Source: 2-02-FULL-43-13 sp043813805
GTDB taxonomy: Bacteria > Patescibacteriota > Minisyncoccia > Minisyncoccales > MHMH01
Direction of reading: 5' to 3'
Length of the DNA stretch: 16,460 nucleotides
NCBI GenBank assembly: GCA_043813805.1
Contig: JBDRKR010000002.1
Span: forward strand, 1 to 16,460
Numbering within the stretch: the first letter of the stretch is position 1; each line of letters opens with the position of its first letter. This document shows, piece after piece, positions 4,790 through 11,596 of the stretch. The position numbers were made by a program, and so were the translations under genes. Below the pieces are notes generated by a model that saw nothing but the letters and a program-made list of their open reading frames with translations, ran no database searches and had not been told where the DNA came from.

Positions 4790-7783
4790 TTATGGCTGCC
4801 AGTTTCGCATCATCAAATTAGCGTCGTATAAATCAATCTTACCCTGCGAAATATCAGCGGGTCCGACATTGATATCGCAATCCTGTAGATCAGCGGCGAT
4901 AACGCTCCCCCACTTAGAAAACATCCTTGAAATATCATAAGTGTCGATCTTGCCGTCTCGCTGACCTGCCGTAGTGCCGGATATGTCTCCCAAGGCGGTA
5001 ATTAAAATCTTTTGGGAATATATCTGGGATATATTATCGGTGGTTCTGACCACCTTTAAATCATATAATCCTATGGGCAAGGTATTAATTTGGGTGGAAG
5101 TGAGACTCAACTCCAAGTTGGTGGTATTGGTGGGTTGAGCAGTGAAAGAAGAAACGACGCTTGAATTTTGGAGGAACTGAATGGAAAAGTTGGTGCTCAA
5201 ATCAAAACTGCTGCCTAATAGCTGAAGTAAATTAGCCCCATCTCGGAAAAAATATAGTTGATTGACGGAAGAGAGAGTAAAACTGGATGGTGGAGGTGAC
5301 GGAGGAGTTGTCCCAGCTTGAACTAATAAATATTGGGGGTCGTGCCAGATTAATGGAGGTATGCCCCGGAGCCAGAATGAGATTGTCGTGATGCCCGCAG
5401 TTGGATTTATAATTATTTTCCACACTCCTGCGGCTGGATTATCAAGCTGCCATTCTGTCTTTTCGACGACACTGAGACTCTGCGCCGTATTTCCGTTGGG
5501 ATCTATTAAGCTGCCGGTTATGTTTGTTCCTAAAGGTTTACTAATCCCGAAAATAAAGGCATTAGTATCAGCCGGCACATAAAAATATGTTTCATTTATT
5601 TTGGACCATATCCAGGCAATTGCAGGTGTTCCTTCCGAGGCTATTATGGAAGCCGGATGGTCGGGAACATCAACGTAGTATGAAGAAATAGGCCACATAG
5701 GCGTAGTCAGCTTGTAATTGCCGGGAACATCCGCAGAAAAATTCAAAGAAACCCAAGCCGTAGTCTGGGAAATGGTTTGACTGTCTATTAATAACTTGTA
5801 AGGATTATACCATTTAAAATCTCCCCCCATATATCCATTCATGGTGCCCTTTACAGATACCGTAATGTTTTCGTTTCCTTCTGAAGGAATAAGAATTGAC
5901 TGGCCGGTGCCTAAAAGTTGAGTAAGTTTGAGCTTGGTGGTATCTCCAAGAGGCACAAGCTTAAGATTTAAAGGATCAATATCGGGTATTGGGGGTACAA
6001 TCTGGCCAAACGCTATTTTGGCTTCATCCAGCCAAGCTGCTGCTTCGGCGGCTGTCGGCGGAGTGAAATTCTGCAAAGCTGTAATCTGGGCGTCAGTTAA
6101 CCCCCGATTTTTCAGTTCAGTTTTTATAGTCGGTCCAACACAACCGCCGTAACAATCGTAAGTTATAAGATAAAGATCCCTGATCTTGGTTACAAAGGTA
6201 TAGAAACTTTTCAGCTCATCCAAACTAAGATTGGCAAGCCCTCTGGCATGATAAAACCACAGGAACCGCTGATAATATTCCAACTGCCGGATACGTTCCA
6301 GTATTTGAGGATTACTTACCGCTAATGATTCTGCCTGCACCAGGTCGTTAAAATTTTGTCCGACCACCTCAAGTGTTGATCCTGTTCTTTCATAATAACT
6401 TTTCATCGGCACTTTGGCCGAACCAAACGCTTTATCGTAGAAATCAGTAAGAATAGCATTGAAATTCTGAGACGGATCCCAGAGCATCCTGCTGGCAGTA
6501 TAGTAAGTCAAACCTTTGGCTCCCCAGTTGTCCCCTGCCTCGGCGTAAAAGTAATTGACGCCTTTTTGAGCGTAAAAAGCAAGCCTCTGGACTGAATCAA
6601 GTTTTAATATCGGCTTATCCTTCCACCATTCCCAGACATCATAATAGTCGTAAATTCCCAAAGTAGCCCCTTTTGCCCTTAGTCCCGTAAGCTGGCTATC
6701 AATAGAAACACCGCAATCCATATAATCGGTTGTTATTATGGCTATTAAATTAGGTTCAAGACTGGACATTGACGGAATGCAGGAATGAGAGGAATAAGAA
6801 TACATCGTGATGTATCTGCCCGGAAAATCATTTTTTATATCCTTAGCTACCTCATTTGCCAAAGTATATGCCAGGTCAGTGATTTGCTGAAGGCTGCTAT
6901 AAGGAGGATTCCATCCCGGCTTGCCGCCGTCATTGGGAATAATAGATACCGCACCCAACGGCAAGGTGGTGCTCCAAGGGTTGTAAGCCGAACTCAGCAA
7001 GCTGCGCGCGTAGGCTTTGGCCATAGCCACCACTTCGGCATTATCCGGCTGTAGCTGCCACGGCCAAGATTGGAATACTCCGGTTGGTAAAAACCAATCA
7101 GGATGAGCAGCATAAGTCGCTGTCGTGTGGGAAAAGCCGGCTTTCGAAAGAATACCGGAGTAGCTCTCCCCGTTGAAATAATATTTGGCGCCGAGCAGCC
7201 GGTTTCTGGCTATCCAATCTTTGGTGCTACCTGTGCCCGTACTTACTTGCGGAGATTGCCCGATTTGCCGGAAGAAATAAAACGGCTCCTGGACTTCATT
7301 TAAATCCAAAGTAATTAAAGTATCGGGCACCACATTCCAGGCAGGGCTTTTGAAAAACCAGCGAAAGCCCAGCTTTTCCAAAAAAGCGTAAGCGCCGTGC
7401 CTGGCGGCAATGGCGGTTTTGCCGGTGACATAAATGCCGCTGACATCGGAATATAATTTGAATGCTTCGTCGCCTCTGGTGGAAAAATCAGATAAGTTTG
7501 CGTCGACATTAAGATAAATGGCTGGGGCCGGAGGCGAGGTATTGGTGATGGTTAGAACTTTATTTAATGGCGCTTGGCCCAAGCTATTCTTTATTTCATT
7601 GGCTGCCTGCTCTAAGAACTTATTAGCCGGGTCGTCCTGGGACGGATCGTAATAGATAACATTAATACTACCCCAATCAGGAAAAGCGGCCTGAACGTAT
7701 TGCTGTTTATTTAAAAATAAAAAAGCCGAAGAAATTAATGCGCTTAAGATTAAAACAGATATTAGGAGAATTTTCTTATTCAT
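4790..7783 (-). CDS. Secreted DUF4838 glycoside-hydrolase-like protein with C-terminal dockerin-like module (copy A)
   Basis: The 997-residue exported protein begins with a signal peptide (1-32, basic MNKK then a long hydrophobic stretch, probable cleavage VQA|AFP). Residues about 38-165 resemble the accessory domain found before GH20/GH67-type barrels (GIYVTGKTAIAARHGAYAFL, GFRWFF). Residues about 165-470 form the DUF4838 barrel-like core, with GIYDYYDVWEWWKDK (376-390), YFYAEAGDNWGAKGL (411-425) and MLWDPSQNFNAILTDFY (433-449). A helical stretch follows to about 593. Next come beta-sandwich segments (600-812), a TPPSPPPSS linker, an IPT/TIG-like domain (about 835-929) and a dockerin-like pair of calcium loops (931-995). 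Glycan cleavage is likely but unproven: the substrate and catalytic residues are not assignable. It starts 3 nt after the stop of its paralogue. Confidence 0.88.
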   Translation of the reverse strand: MNKKILLISVLILSALISSAFLFLNKQQYVQAAFPDWGSINVIYYDPSQDDPANKFLEQAANEIKNSLGQAPLNKVLTITNTSPPAPAIYLNVDANLSDFSTRGDEAFKLYSDVSGIYVTGKTAIAARHGAYAFLEKLGFRWFFKSPAWNVVPDTLITLDLNEVQEPFYFFRQIGQSPQVSTGTGSTKDWIARNRLLGAKYYFNGESYSGILSKAGFSHTTATYAAHPDWFLPTGVFQSWPWQLQPDNAEVVAMAKAYARSLLSSAYNPWSTTLPLGAVSIIPNDGGKPGWNPPYSSLQQITDLAYTLANEVAKDIKNDFPGRYITMYSYSSHSCIPSMSSLEPNLIAIITTDYMDCGVSIDSQLTGLRAKGATLGIYDYYDVWEWWKDKPILKLDSVQRLAFYAQKGVNYFYAEAGDNWGAKGLTYYTASRMLWDPSQNFNAILTDFYDKAFGSAKVPMKSYYERTGSTLEVVGQNFNDLVQAESLAVSNPQILERIRQLEYYQRFLWFYHARGLANLSLDELKSFYTFVTKIRDLYLITYDCYGGCVGPTIKTELKNRGLTDAQITALQNFTPPTAAEAAAWLDEAKIAFGQIVPPIPDIDPLNLKLVPLGDTTKLKLTQLLGTGQSILIPSEGNENITVSVKGTMNGYMGGDFKWYNPYKLLIDSQTISQTTAWVSLNFSADVPGNYKLTTPMWPISSYYVDVPDHPASIIASEGTPAIAWIWSKINETYFYVPADTNAFIFGISKPLGTNITGSLIDPNGNTAQSLSVVEKTEWQLDNPAAGVWKIIINPTAGITTISFWLRGIPPLIWHDPQYLLVQAGTTPPSPPPSSFTLSSVNQLYFFRDGANLLQLLGSSFDLSTNFSIQFLQNSSVVSSFTAQPTNTTNLELSLTSTQINTLPIGLYDLKVVRTTDNISQIYSQKILITALGDISGTTAGQRDGKIDTYDISRMFSKWGSVIAADLQDCDINVGPADISQGKIDLYDANLMMRNWQP
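6052..6419. repeat. High-identity block shared with the neighbouring paralogue (copy A side)
   Basis: This 368-nt stretch aligns without gaps to 9025-9392. My hand count gives about 25 differences (roughly 93% identity), including a perfect 67-bp run at 6216-6282. It encodes the helical segment after the DUF4838 core. Most differences are at synonymous positions. Identity falls sharply just left of 6003, where the two proteins switch to unrelated C-terminal modules. Confidence 0.85.
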
Positions 7784-7786
7784 TTT

Positions 7787-10687
7787 TTATGGCTGCCAGT
7801 TTCGCATCAACAAATTAGCGTCATATAAATCAATCTTGCCTTGAGAAATATTGGATGGTCCGGCATTGATATCGCACTCCTGCAAATCGGCGGAAACAAT
7901 GCTCCCCCATTTAGAAAGCAAGATTGAAATGTCAAAAAGATTAACTTTGCCGTCTTTATTCAAATCGCCGGCGACATACACGGGAGGGGTTGGAGCCCCG
8001 GGATTATTATATTGGTAAAGGATTTCGGTCGGCGACAGCACCCGATTATAAATGCGGAGCTCGTCCATAAGGCCATTGAAAGGAGAACAAGAACTGTTAT
8101 CAAGAATAACAGATATCGTGCTTGGAACCGACGTAAGTCCGGTAAAAGCGGTGGTTGCGACCCAATGGCCGTTTACATAGAAAGAAGCGCTCGTTCCGTT
8201 CCAGGTGCCGCTTACAAAATACCAGGTATTTGTTTGAATGGGATAAGAGCCTATTTTTTGCTGAGGATCGCTTAAATAGAATCCTATATAGCTTGTGCTG
8301 ACCGGTATCTCAAAATAGATTCTTTGGATGCCCGAGCCTATACTGTAAATCAGAAATTTGTTAGTTCCGGACACGCTTCGCGCATTCATCCAAAAAGATA
8401 TTGTCCCGGTGTTTTTCGACAAGCCCAGCGCGGGTATAGTCATGTTGGTTATATTATCATCTATACCGTCAAAGGATAGCCCCTGGTCCGAAATTCCTCC
8501 CGCCGTGGTGATTCCATTATTAAAGGTCCCCCACAAATTACCGCTTATTGAGAGACCTCTAGTGCCGGCGGTGGAAGTGGTGTACTGCGCATCAAACGGC
8601 CAGTAGCCAACCAACCCTTGCGTCAGGCAGGAAGCGGGATCGGCATCGCACGAACCGGCCGGCGGAGAAGCTACGCTAAAAGATATCAAATAATCATTAT
8701 CGTTATAATTTCCGACTGCGTCCCGGCACCTGACATAATAAGTGTAACTATAGCCGGGCAGTAATCCCGAAACTACTGAAGAATGCGACATTCCGCCAGT
8801 GGTTGAGAAGGTGTTGGAAAGAGAAGCGAAGTTTAAGTTTGCCGTTGTGCCGTATTTGCAAGTAGCATTCTCGTTGGTTGCCAAAGATATCGTTGTTTGC
8901 GTAGTATCCCAAAGCAAAAAGCTGGAGGGCTGGCCATTGCTTCTGTCGGGCGGAAGAACGTCTACGACCGAAGTTATACCAAACGCCACCTTGGCTTCAT
9001 CCAGCCAAATTGCTGCTTCAGCTTCTGTCGGCGACGTGAAATTCTGCAAAGCTGTAATCTGGGCGTCAGTTAATCCCCGATTTTTCAGTTCAGTTTTTAT
9101 GGTCGGTCCAACACAACCGCCATAACAGTCGTAAGTTACAAGGTAAAGATCTCTTATTTTAGTTACAAAAGTATAAAAACTTTTAAGTTCATCCAAACTA
9201 AGATTGGCAAGCCCTCTGGCATGATAAAACCACAGGAACCGCTGATAATATTCCAGCTGCCGGATGCGTTCCAGTATTTGAGGATTACTTGCTGCTAATG
9301 ATTCTGCCTGCACCAGGTCGTCAAAATTTTGTCCGACCACCTCAAGCGTTGATCCTGTCCTTTCATAATATCGTTTCATCGGCACTTTGGCCGGACTAAA
9401 CGCTTTATCGTAGAAATCAGTAAGAATGGCATTAAAATCCTGGAACGGATTCCAAAGCATTTTGCTGGCGGCATAATAAGTTAAGCCCTTACTGCCCCAG
9501 GCGTCGCCGGCTTCGGTATAAAAATACTTGACGCCTTTTTGAGCTAAAGAAGTAAGGGCCTGGACCCTGTCGAGCTTCAATACCGGCTTGTCTTTCCACC
9601 ATTCCCAAACGTCAAAATAATCGTAAATTCCGAGAGTCGCCCCCTTTGCCCCCAATCCTGTAATTTGGTCATCAACAGAAACGCCGCAATCCATGTAAGT
9701 GGTTGTTATTATGGCTATTAAGTTTGATTCAAGATTAAACGATGGAATGCAGGAATGAGAAGAATAAGAATACATCGTGATGTATCTGCCCGGAAAATCG
9801 GTTTTTATATCTTTAGCTACTTCATTTGCTAAAGTGTATGCCAAATCGGTAATTGTCTGGAGACTGCTATAAGGAGGATTCCATCCCAGCAAACCGCCAT
9901 CATTGGGAATAATAGATACCGCGCCCAACGGCAGGCTGCTCCAGGGGTTGGTGGCCGCACTCAGCAGGTTGCGCGCGTATGCTTTTGCCCTAACTACCAC
10001 ATCCGGGTGGTCGGGTTTAAGCTGCCAGGGCCAGGTTGGGGCTCCACCTTCTGGTAAAAAATACTCCGGGTGGACGCTGTACTCGGTCTTGGGCACGATG
10101 TATAGGTAGGTCTCGCCATTGAAGTAATATTTGGCGCCGAGCAATCGGTTTCTGGCTATCCAGTCGCTGGTGTTGCCCGCTCCCGTAGATACTTGCGGCG
10201 ATTGGCCGATTTGCCGGAAGAAATAGAACGGTTCCTGGACTTCGTCTAAAGTTAAATCAATCAATGTGCTTGGCACAACGTTCCAGGCCGGACTTTTGAA
10301 AAACCAGCGAAAGCCCAGCTTTTCCAAAAAAGCGTAAGCTCCGTGCCTGGCAGCGATGGCGGTTTTGCCGGTGATATAGACGCCGTCTGAATCGGACGAG
10401 AGCTTGAAAGCTTCTTCGCCTCTTGAAGAAAATTCAGGTAGGCTTGCGTCGACTCTTAGATAAATTGCCGGGGCCGGAGGCGAGCTGTTGGTGATAGTTA
10501 GGGTTTTGCCCGCCTGGCCTAAGCTATTTTTTAATTCATCGGCGGCTTGCTGCAAAAAATTATTGGCGGGATCGTCATAATAGATGTAACTCAAATTATC
10601 CCAGCCGGGAAAAGCGGCTTGAGTAAGGGAGGTGAAGACAAAAAAAGATATTGCTAATGCCGGAAAAATTAGTAAAAATTTCCTCAT
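7787..10687 (-). CDS. Secreted DUF4838 glycoside-hydrolase-like protein with FnIII-like, LamG and dockerin-like modules (copy B)
   Basis: I take the start at the ATG at 10685-10687 (966 residues), because it opens directly into a signal peptide (1-24, cleavage TQA|AFP) and clears the mazG-like stop by 10 nt. An in-frame ATG at 10720 would add a polar 11-residue head and overlap that gene. The accessory domain (about 27-150), DUF4838 core (about 150-450) and helical segment (to about 570) closely match copy A. The rest differs: a fibronectin-III-like domain (578-674, starting PPDRSNGQPSS) and a short Cys-bearing linker (CDADPASC). After these come a LamG/concanavalin-A-like lectin domain (689-895, GLVGYWPFD, GLSFDGIDD, FNGLMDELRIYNRVLS) and a dockerin-like module (906-964). 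It is probably a surface or secreted glycan-binding hydrolase; the substrate is unknown. Confidence 0.88.
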   Translation of the reverse strand: MRKFLLIFPALAISFFVFTSLTQAAFPGWDNLSYIYYDDPANNFLQQAADELKNSLGQAGKTLTITNSSPPAPAIYLRVDASLPEFSSRGEEAFKLSSDSDGVYITGKTAIAARHGAYAFLEKLGFRWFFKSPAWNVVPSTLIDLTLDEVQEPFYFFRQIGQSPQVSTGAGNTSDWIARNRLLGAKYYFNGETYLYIVPKTEYSVHPEYFLPEGGAPTWPWQLKPDHPDVVVRAKAYARNLLSAATNPWSSLPLGAVSIIPNDGGLLGWNPPYSSLQTITDLAYTLANEVAKDIKTDFPGRYITMYSYSSHSCIPSFNLESNLIAIITTTYMDCGVSVDDQITGLGAKGATLGIYDYFDVWEWWKDKPVLKLDRVQALTSLAQKGVKYFYTEAGDAWGSKGLTYYAASKMLWNPFQDFNAILTDFYDKAFSPAKVPMKRYYERTGSTLEVVGQNFDDLVQAESLAASNPQILERIRQLEYYQRFLWFYHARGLANLSLDELKSFYTFVTKIRDLYLVTYDCYGGCVGPTIKTELKNRGLTDAQITALQNFTSPTEAEAAIWLDEAKVAFGITSVVDVLPPDRSNGQPSSFLLWDTTQTTISLATNENATCKYGTTANLNFASLSNTFSTTGGMSHSSVVSGLLPGYSYTYYVRCRDAVGNYNDNDYLISFSVASPPAGSCDADPASCLTQGLVGYWPFDAQYTTSTAGTRGLSISGNLWGTFNNGITTAGGISDQGLSFDGIDDNITNMTIPALGLSKNTGTISFWMNARSVSGTNKFLIYSIGSGIQRIYFEIPVSTSYIGFYLSDPQQKIGSYPIQTNTWYFVSGTWNGTSASFYVNGHWVATTAFTGLTSVPSTISVILDNSSCSPFNGLMDELRIYNRVLSPTEILYQYNNPGAPTPPVYVAGDLNKDGKVNLFDISILLSKWGSIVSADLQECDINAGPSNISQGKIDLYDANLLMRNWQP
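9025..9392. repeat. High-identity block shared with the neighbouring paralogue (copy B side)
   Basis: This is the partner of 6052-6419: same length, ungapped, and in the same orientation about 2.97 kb away. The perfect 67-bp run is at 9189-9255. Homology continues at lower identity to the signal peptide and resumes at the dockerin-like ends (7787 to about 7985 against 4790 to about 4990). Confidence 0.85.
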
Positions 10688-10697
10688 AATCAATTGA

Positions 10698-11048
10698 TTA
10701 CTTTTCGTTCCAGTCAACACCCTGTCTTTTGGCCTTTTGTTCGGTAAATCCCTGCGGATACCTCTTCTTAAGTTTTTCGATATTCTCCCCTAAAACTTCG
10801 TCGAAATCCCAATCAAAATAATTGCAAATCATCGCCATATACCACATAGTATCTCCAACGTTTTCCCGAATACCGGCCGTCTGATCATTTTTGTGGCAAA
10901 AAGTCTTTTTAATGCAGCCGGCGACATCCCCCGCCTCCCCCGCTATACCCAAGCCCCAAGTCAAAATTTCCTTTTCTTTATCGTCAAATTTCTGAGACGT
11001 ATTTTTACAAAGTTCCTGATATTCTTTTAGATTATTTACTTTTTCCAT
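10698..11048 (-). CDS. MazG-like nucleotide pyrophosphohydrolase
   Basis: The 116-residue all-helical protein matches single-domain MazG-type NTP pyrophosphohydrolases, which remove non-canonical or excess NTPs. Helix 2 carries GIAGEAGDVAGCIKKT (34-49). Helix 3 carries IRENVGDTMWYMAMICNYF (60-78). The end is typical of the family: VLGENIEKLKKRYPQGFTEQKA. The family's metal site is normally ExxE...ExxD; here it reads E38-x-x-D41 and N63-x-x-D66. Two of the four expected ligands therefore differ, one conservatively. This could be a subfamily variation or reduced activity. The gene starts 50 nt after the ACT-domain gene and ends 10 nt before the copy B start. No Shine-Dalgarno sequence or clear promoter was seen in front of it. 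Confidence 0.88.
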   Translation of the reverse strand: MEKVNNLKEYQELCKNTSQKFDDKEKEILTWGLGIAGEAGDVAGCIKKTFCHKNDQTAGIRENVGDTMWYMAMICNYFDWDFDEVLGENIEKLKKRYPQGFTEQKAKRQGVDWNEK

Positions 11049-11098
11049 AAATTTTATTGCCTAAATTCGAGTTTACGAGAATCAAGGTTCTAACAAAG

Positions 11099-11485
11099 TT
11101 AGGTTCTTACTTCGCAGAACGAACTTAAAACCTCAACGGCCTTTTCAAGGTTTTTTTCTTCCACTAAGACGTAGTTGGTTTCGTAAGTCGAAATATTGAA
11201 AATACTGATAACAGCATCGGCTAGGGGTTGGGACAAAGTGGCGATAACGCCCACCGATTCCAAACCGAGATCGCCTTCAAGTTTGAAGGCCCGCCAGTCT
11301 TTTTCCGCCAAAACGCCTGCCGGAATTTCATCTTGAGGGCAGACAATCGACAACTCGGTTTTCGTCCGGGTAATCGAACAAAAACTGATATCTTGCGCCC
11401 AGGCGGGAATGGGCCCTTTTTCGGCGAAATGGCAAATGCCCAATTTTTCGGGCAAAACGGAAAGTATGAATTTCTTTGTTTCCAT
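11099..11485 (-). CDS. ACT domain-containing protein (CASTOR/ACT_7-like)
   Basis: The 128-residue protein fits small stand-alone ACT-domain proteins of the COG3603 kind. It has a first half with LPEKLGICHF, PIPAWAQ and the conserved TRTKTELSIVCP, then WRAFKLEGDL. The second half is the ACT domain proper: GVIATLSQPLADAVISIFNISTYETNYVLVEEKNLEKAVEVL. ACT domains usually bind amino acids or similar small ligands as regulators; no catalytic domain is attached, so the ligand and partner are unknown. It is the first gene of the minus-strand directon, reading away from the divergent region shared with pbpC. Its ATG (11483-11485) has only an A/T-rich leader and no Shine-Dalgarno sequence. Confidence 0.85.
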   Translation of the reverse strand: METKKFILSVLPEKLGICHFAEKGPIPAWAQDISFCSITRTKTELSIVCPQDEIPAGVLAEKDWRAFKLEGDLGLESVGVIATLSQPLADAVISIFNISTYETNYVLVEEKNLEKAVEVLSSFCEVRT

Positions 11486-11513
11486 AGCTTTATTTTAATT
11501 TTAATAATCAACG

Positions 11514-11543
11514 CCTGACATCTTTAATTTTAAAGCATTCAGG
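11514..11543. promoter_or_regulatory. 30-bp interrupted palindrome, operator candidate
   Basis: CCTGA-cat-CTTTAA-tt-TTAAAG-cat-TCAGG gives 11-bp arms interrupted by a 3x3 mismatch. The dyad axis falls between 11528 and 11529. It sits between the divergent genes, covering about +1 to +27 of a possible minus-strand transcript and lying just upstream of the pbpC promoter. The symmetry suits a dimeric DNA-binding protein. Transcribed leftward, it could instead form an RNA hairpin in the leader of the ACT-domain gene, although a 2-nt loop would have to open further. Confidence 0.5.
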
Positions 11544-11546
11544 ACG

Positions 11547-11555
11547 ATTTTACCA
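11547..11555 (-). promoter_or_regulatory. Candidate extended -10 for the minus-strand directon
   Basis: TGG-TAAAAT on the minus strand is an extended -10 motif without a recognisable -35 at 16-18 nt. Transcription would begin near 11540, giving a leader of about 55 nt that contains the palindrome. An alternative -10 (TAAAAT) lies closer to the ATG, so this call is tentative. Confidence 0.35.
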
Positions 11556-11573
11556 GTATTGCACAAGACACTG

Positions 11574-11582
11574 TGATATAAT
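11574..11582 (+). promoter_or_regulatory. Extended -10 promoter of pbpC
   Basis: TGA-TATAAT is a consensus -10 hexamer with the TGn extension. No good -35 stands 17 nt upstream, as is usual for extended -10 promoters. The expected start near 11589 leaves only about 8 nt before the pbpC ATG at 11597. The in-frame stop TAA (11579-11581) is part of the -10 box itself, so no longer coding sequence can exist upstream. Confidence 0.65.
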
Positions 11583-11596
11583 TTAAGTGCCATCAC

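Noticed and set aside
4790..10687. Mobile-element insertion carrying the two DUF4838 genes
   Set aside because: No transposase, terminal inverted repeats or target-site duplication was seen, and the junctions are tight (3, 10 and 26 nt). Horizontal arrival remains possible but is not shown.
10688..10720. Upstream ATG at 10720 as the start of DUF4838 copy B
   Set aside because: It would add a polar 11-residue head before an otherwise textbook signal peptide and overlap the MazG-like gene by 23 nt. The ATG at 10687 fits both export and gene spacing.
11090..11102. CTAAC-AAA-GTTAG hairpin over the ACT-domain gene stop
   Set aside because: A 5-bp A/T-rich stem with a 3-nt loop and no T-tract is too weak to call a terminator or attenuator.
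11221..11518. Frames on both strands overlapping the ACT-domain gene
   Set aside because: Their translations are low in recognisable motifs, whereas the ACT-domain frame matches a known family end to end.
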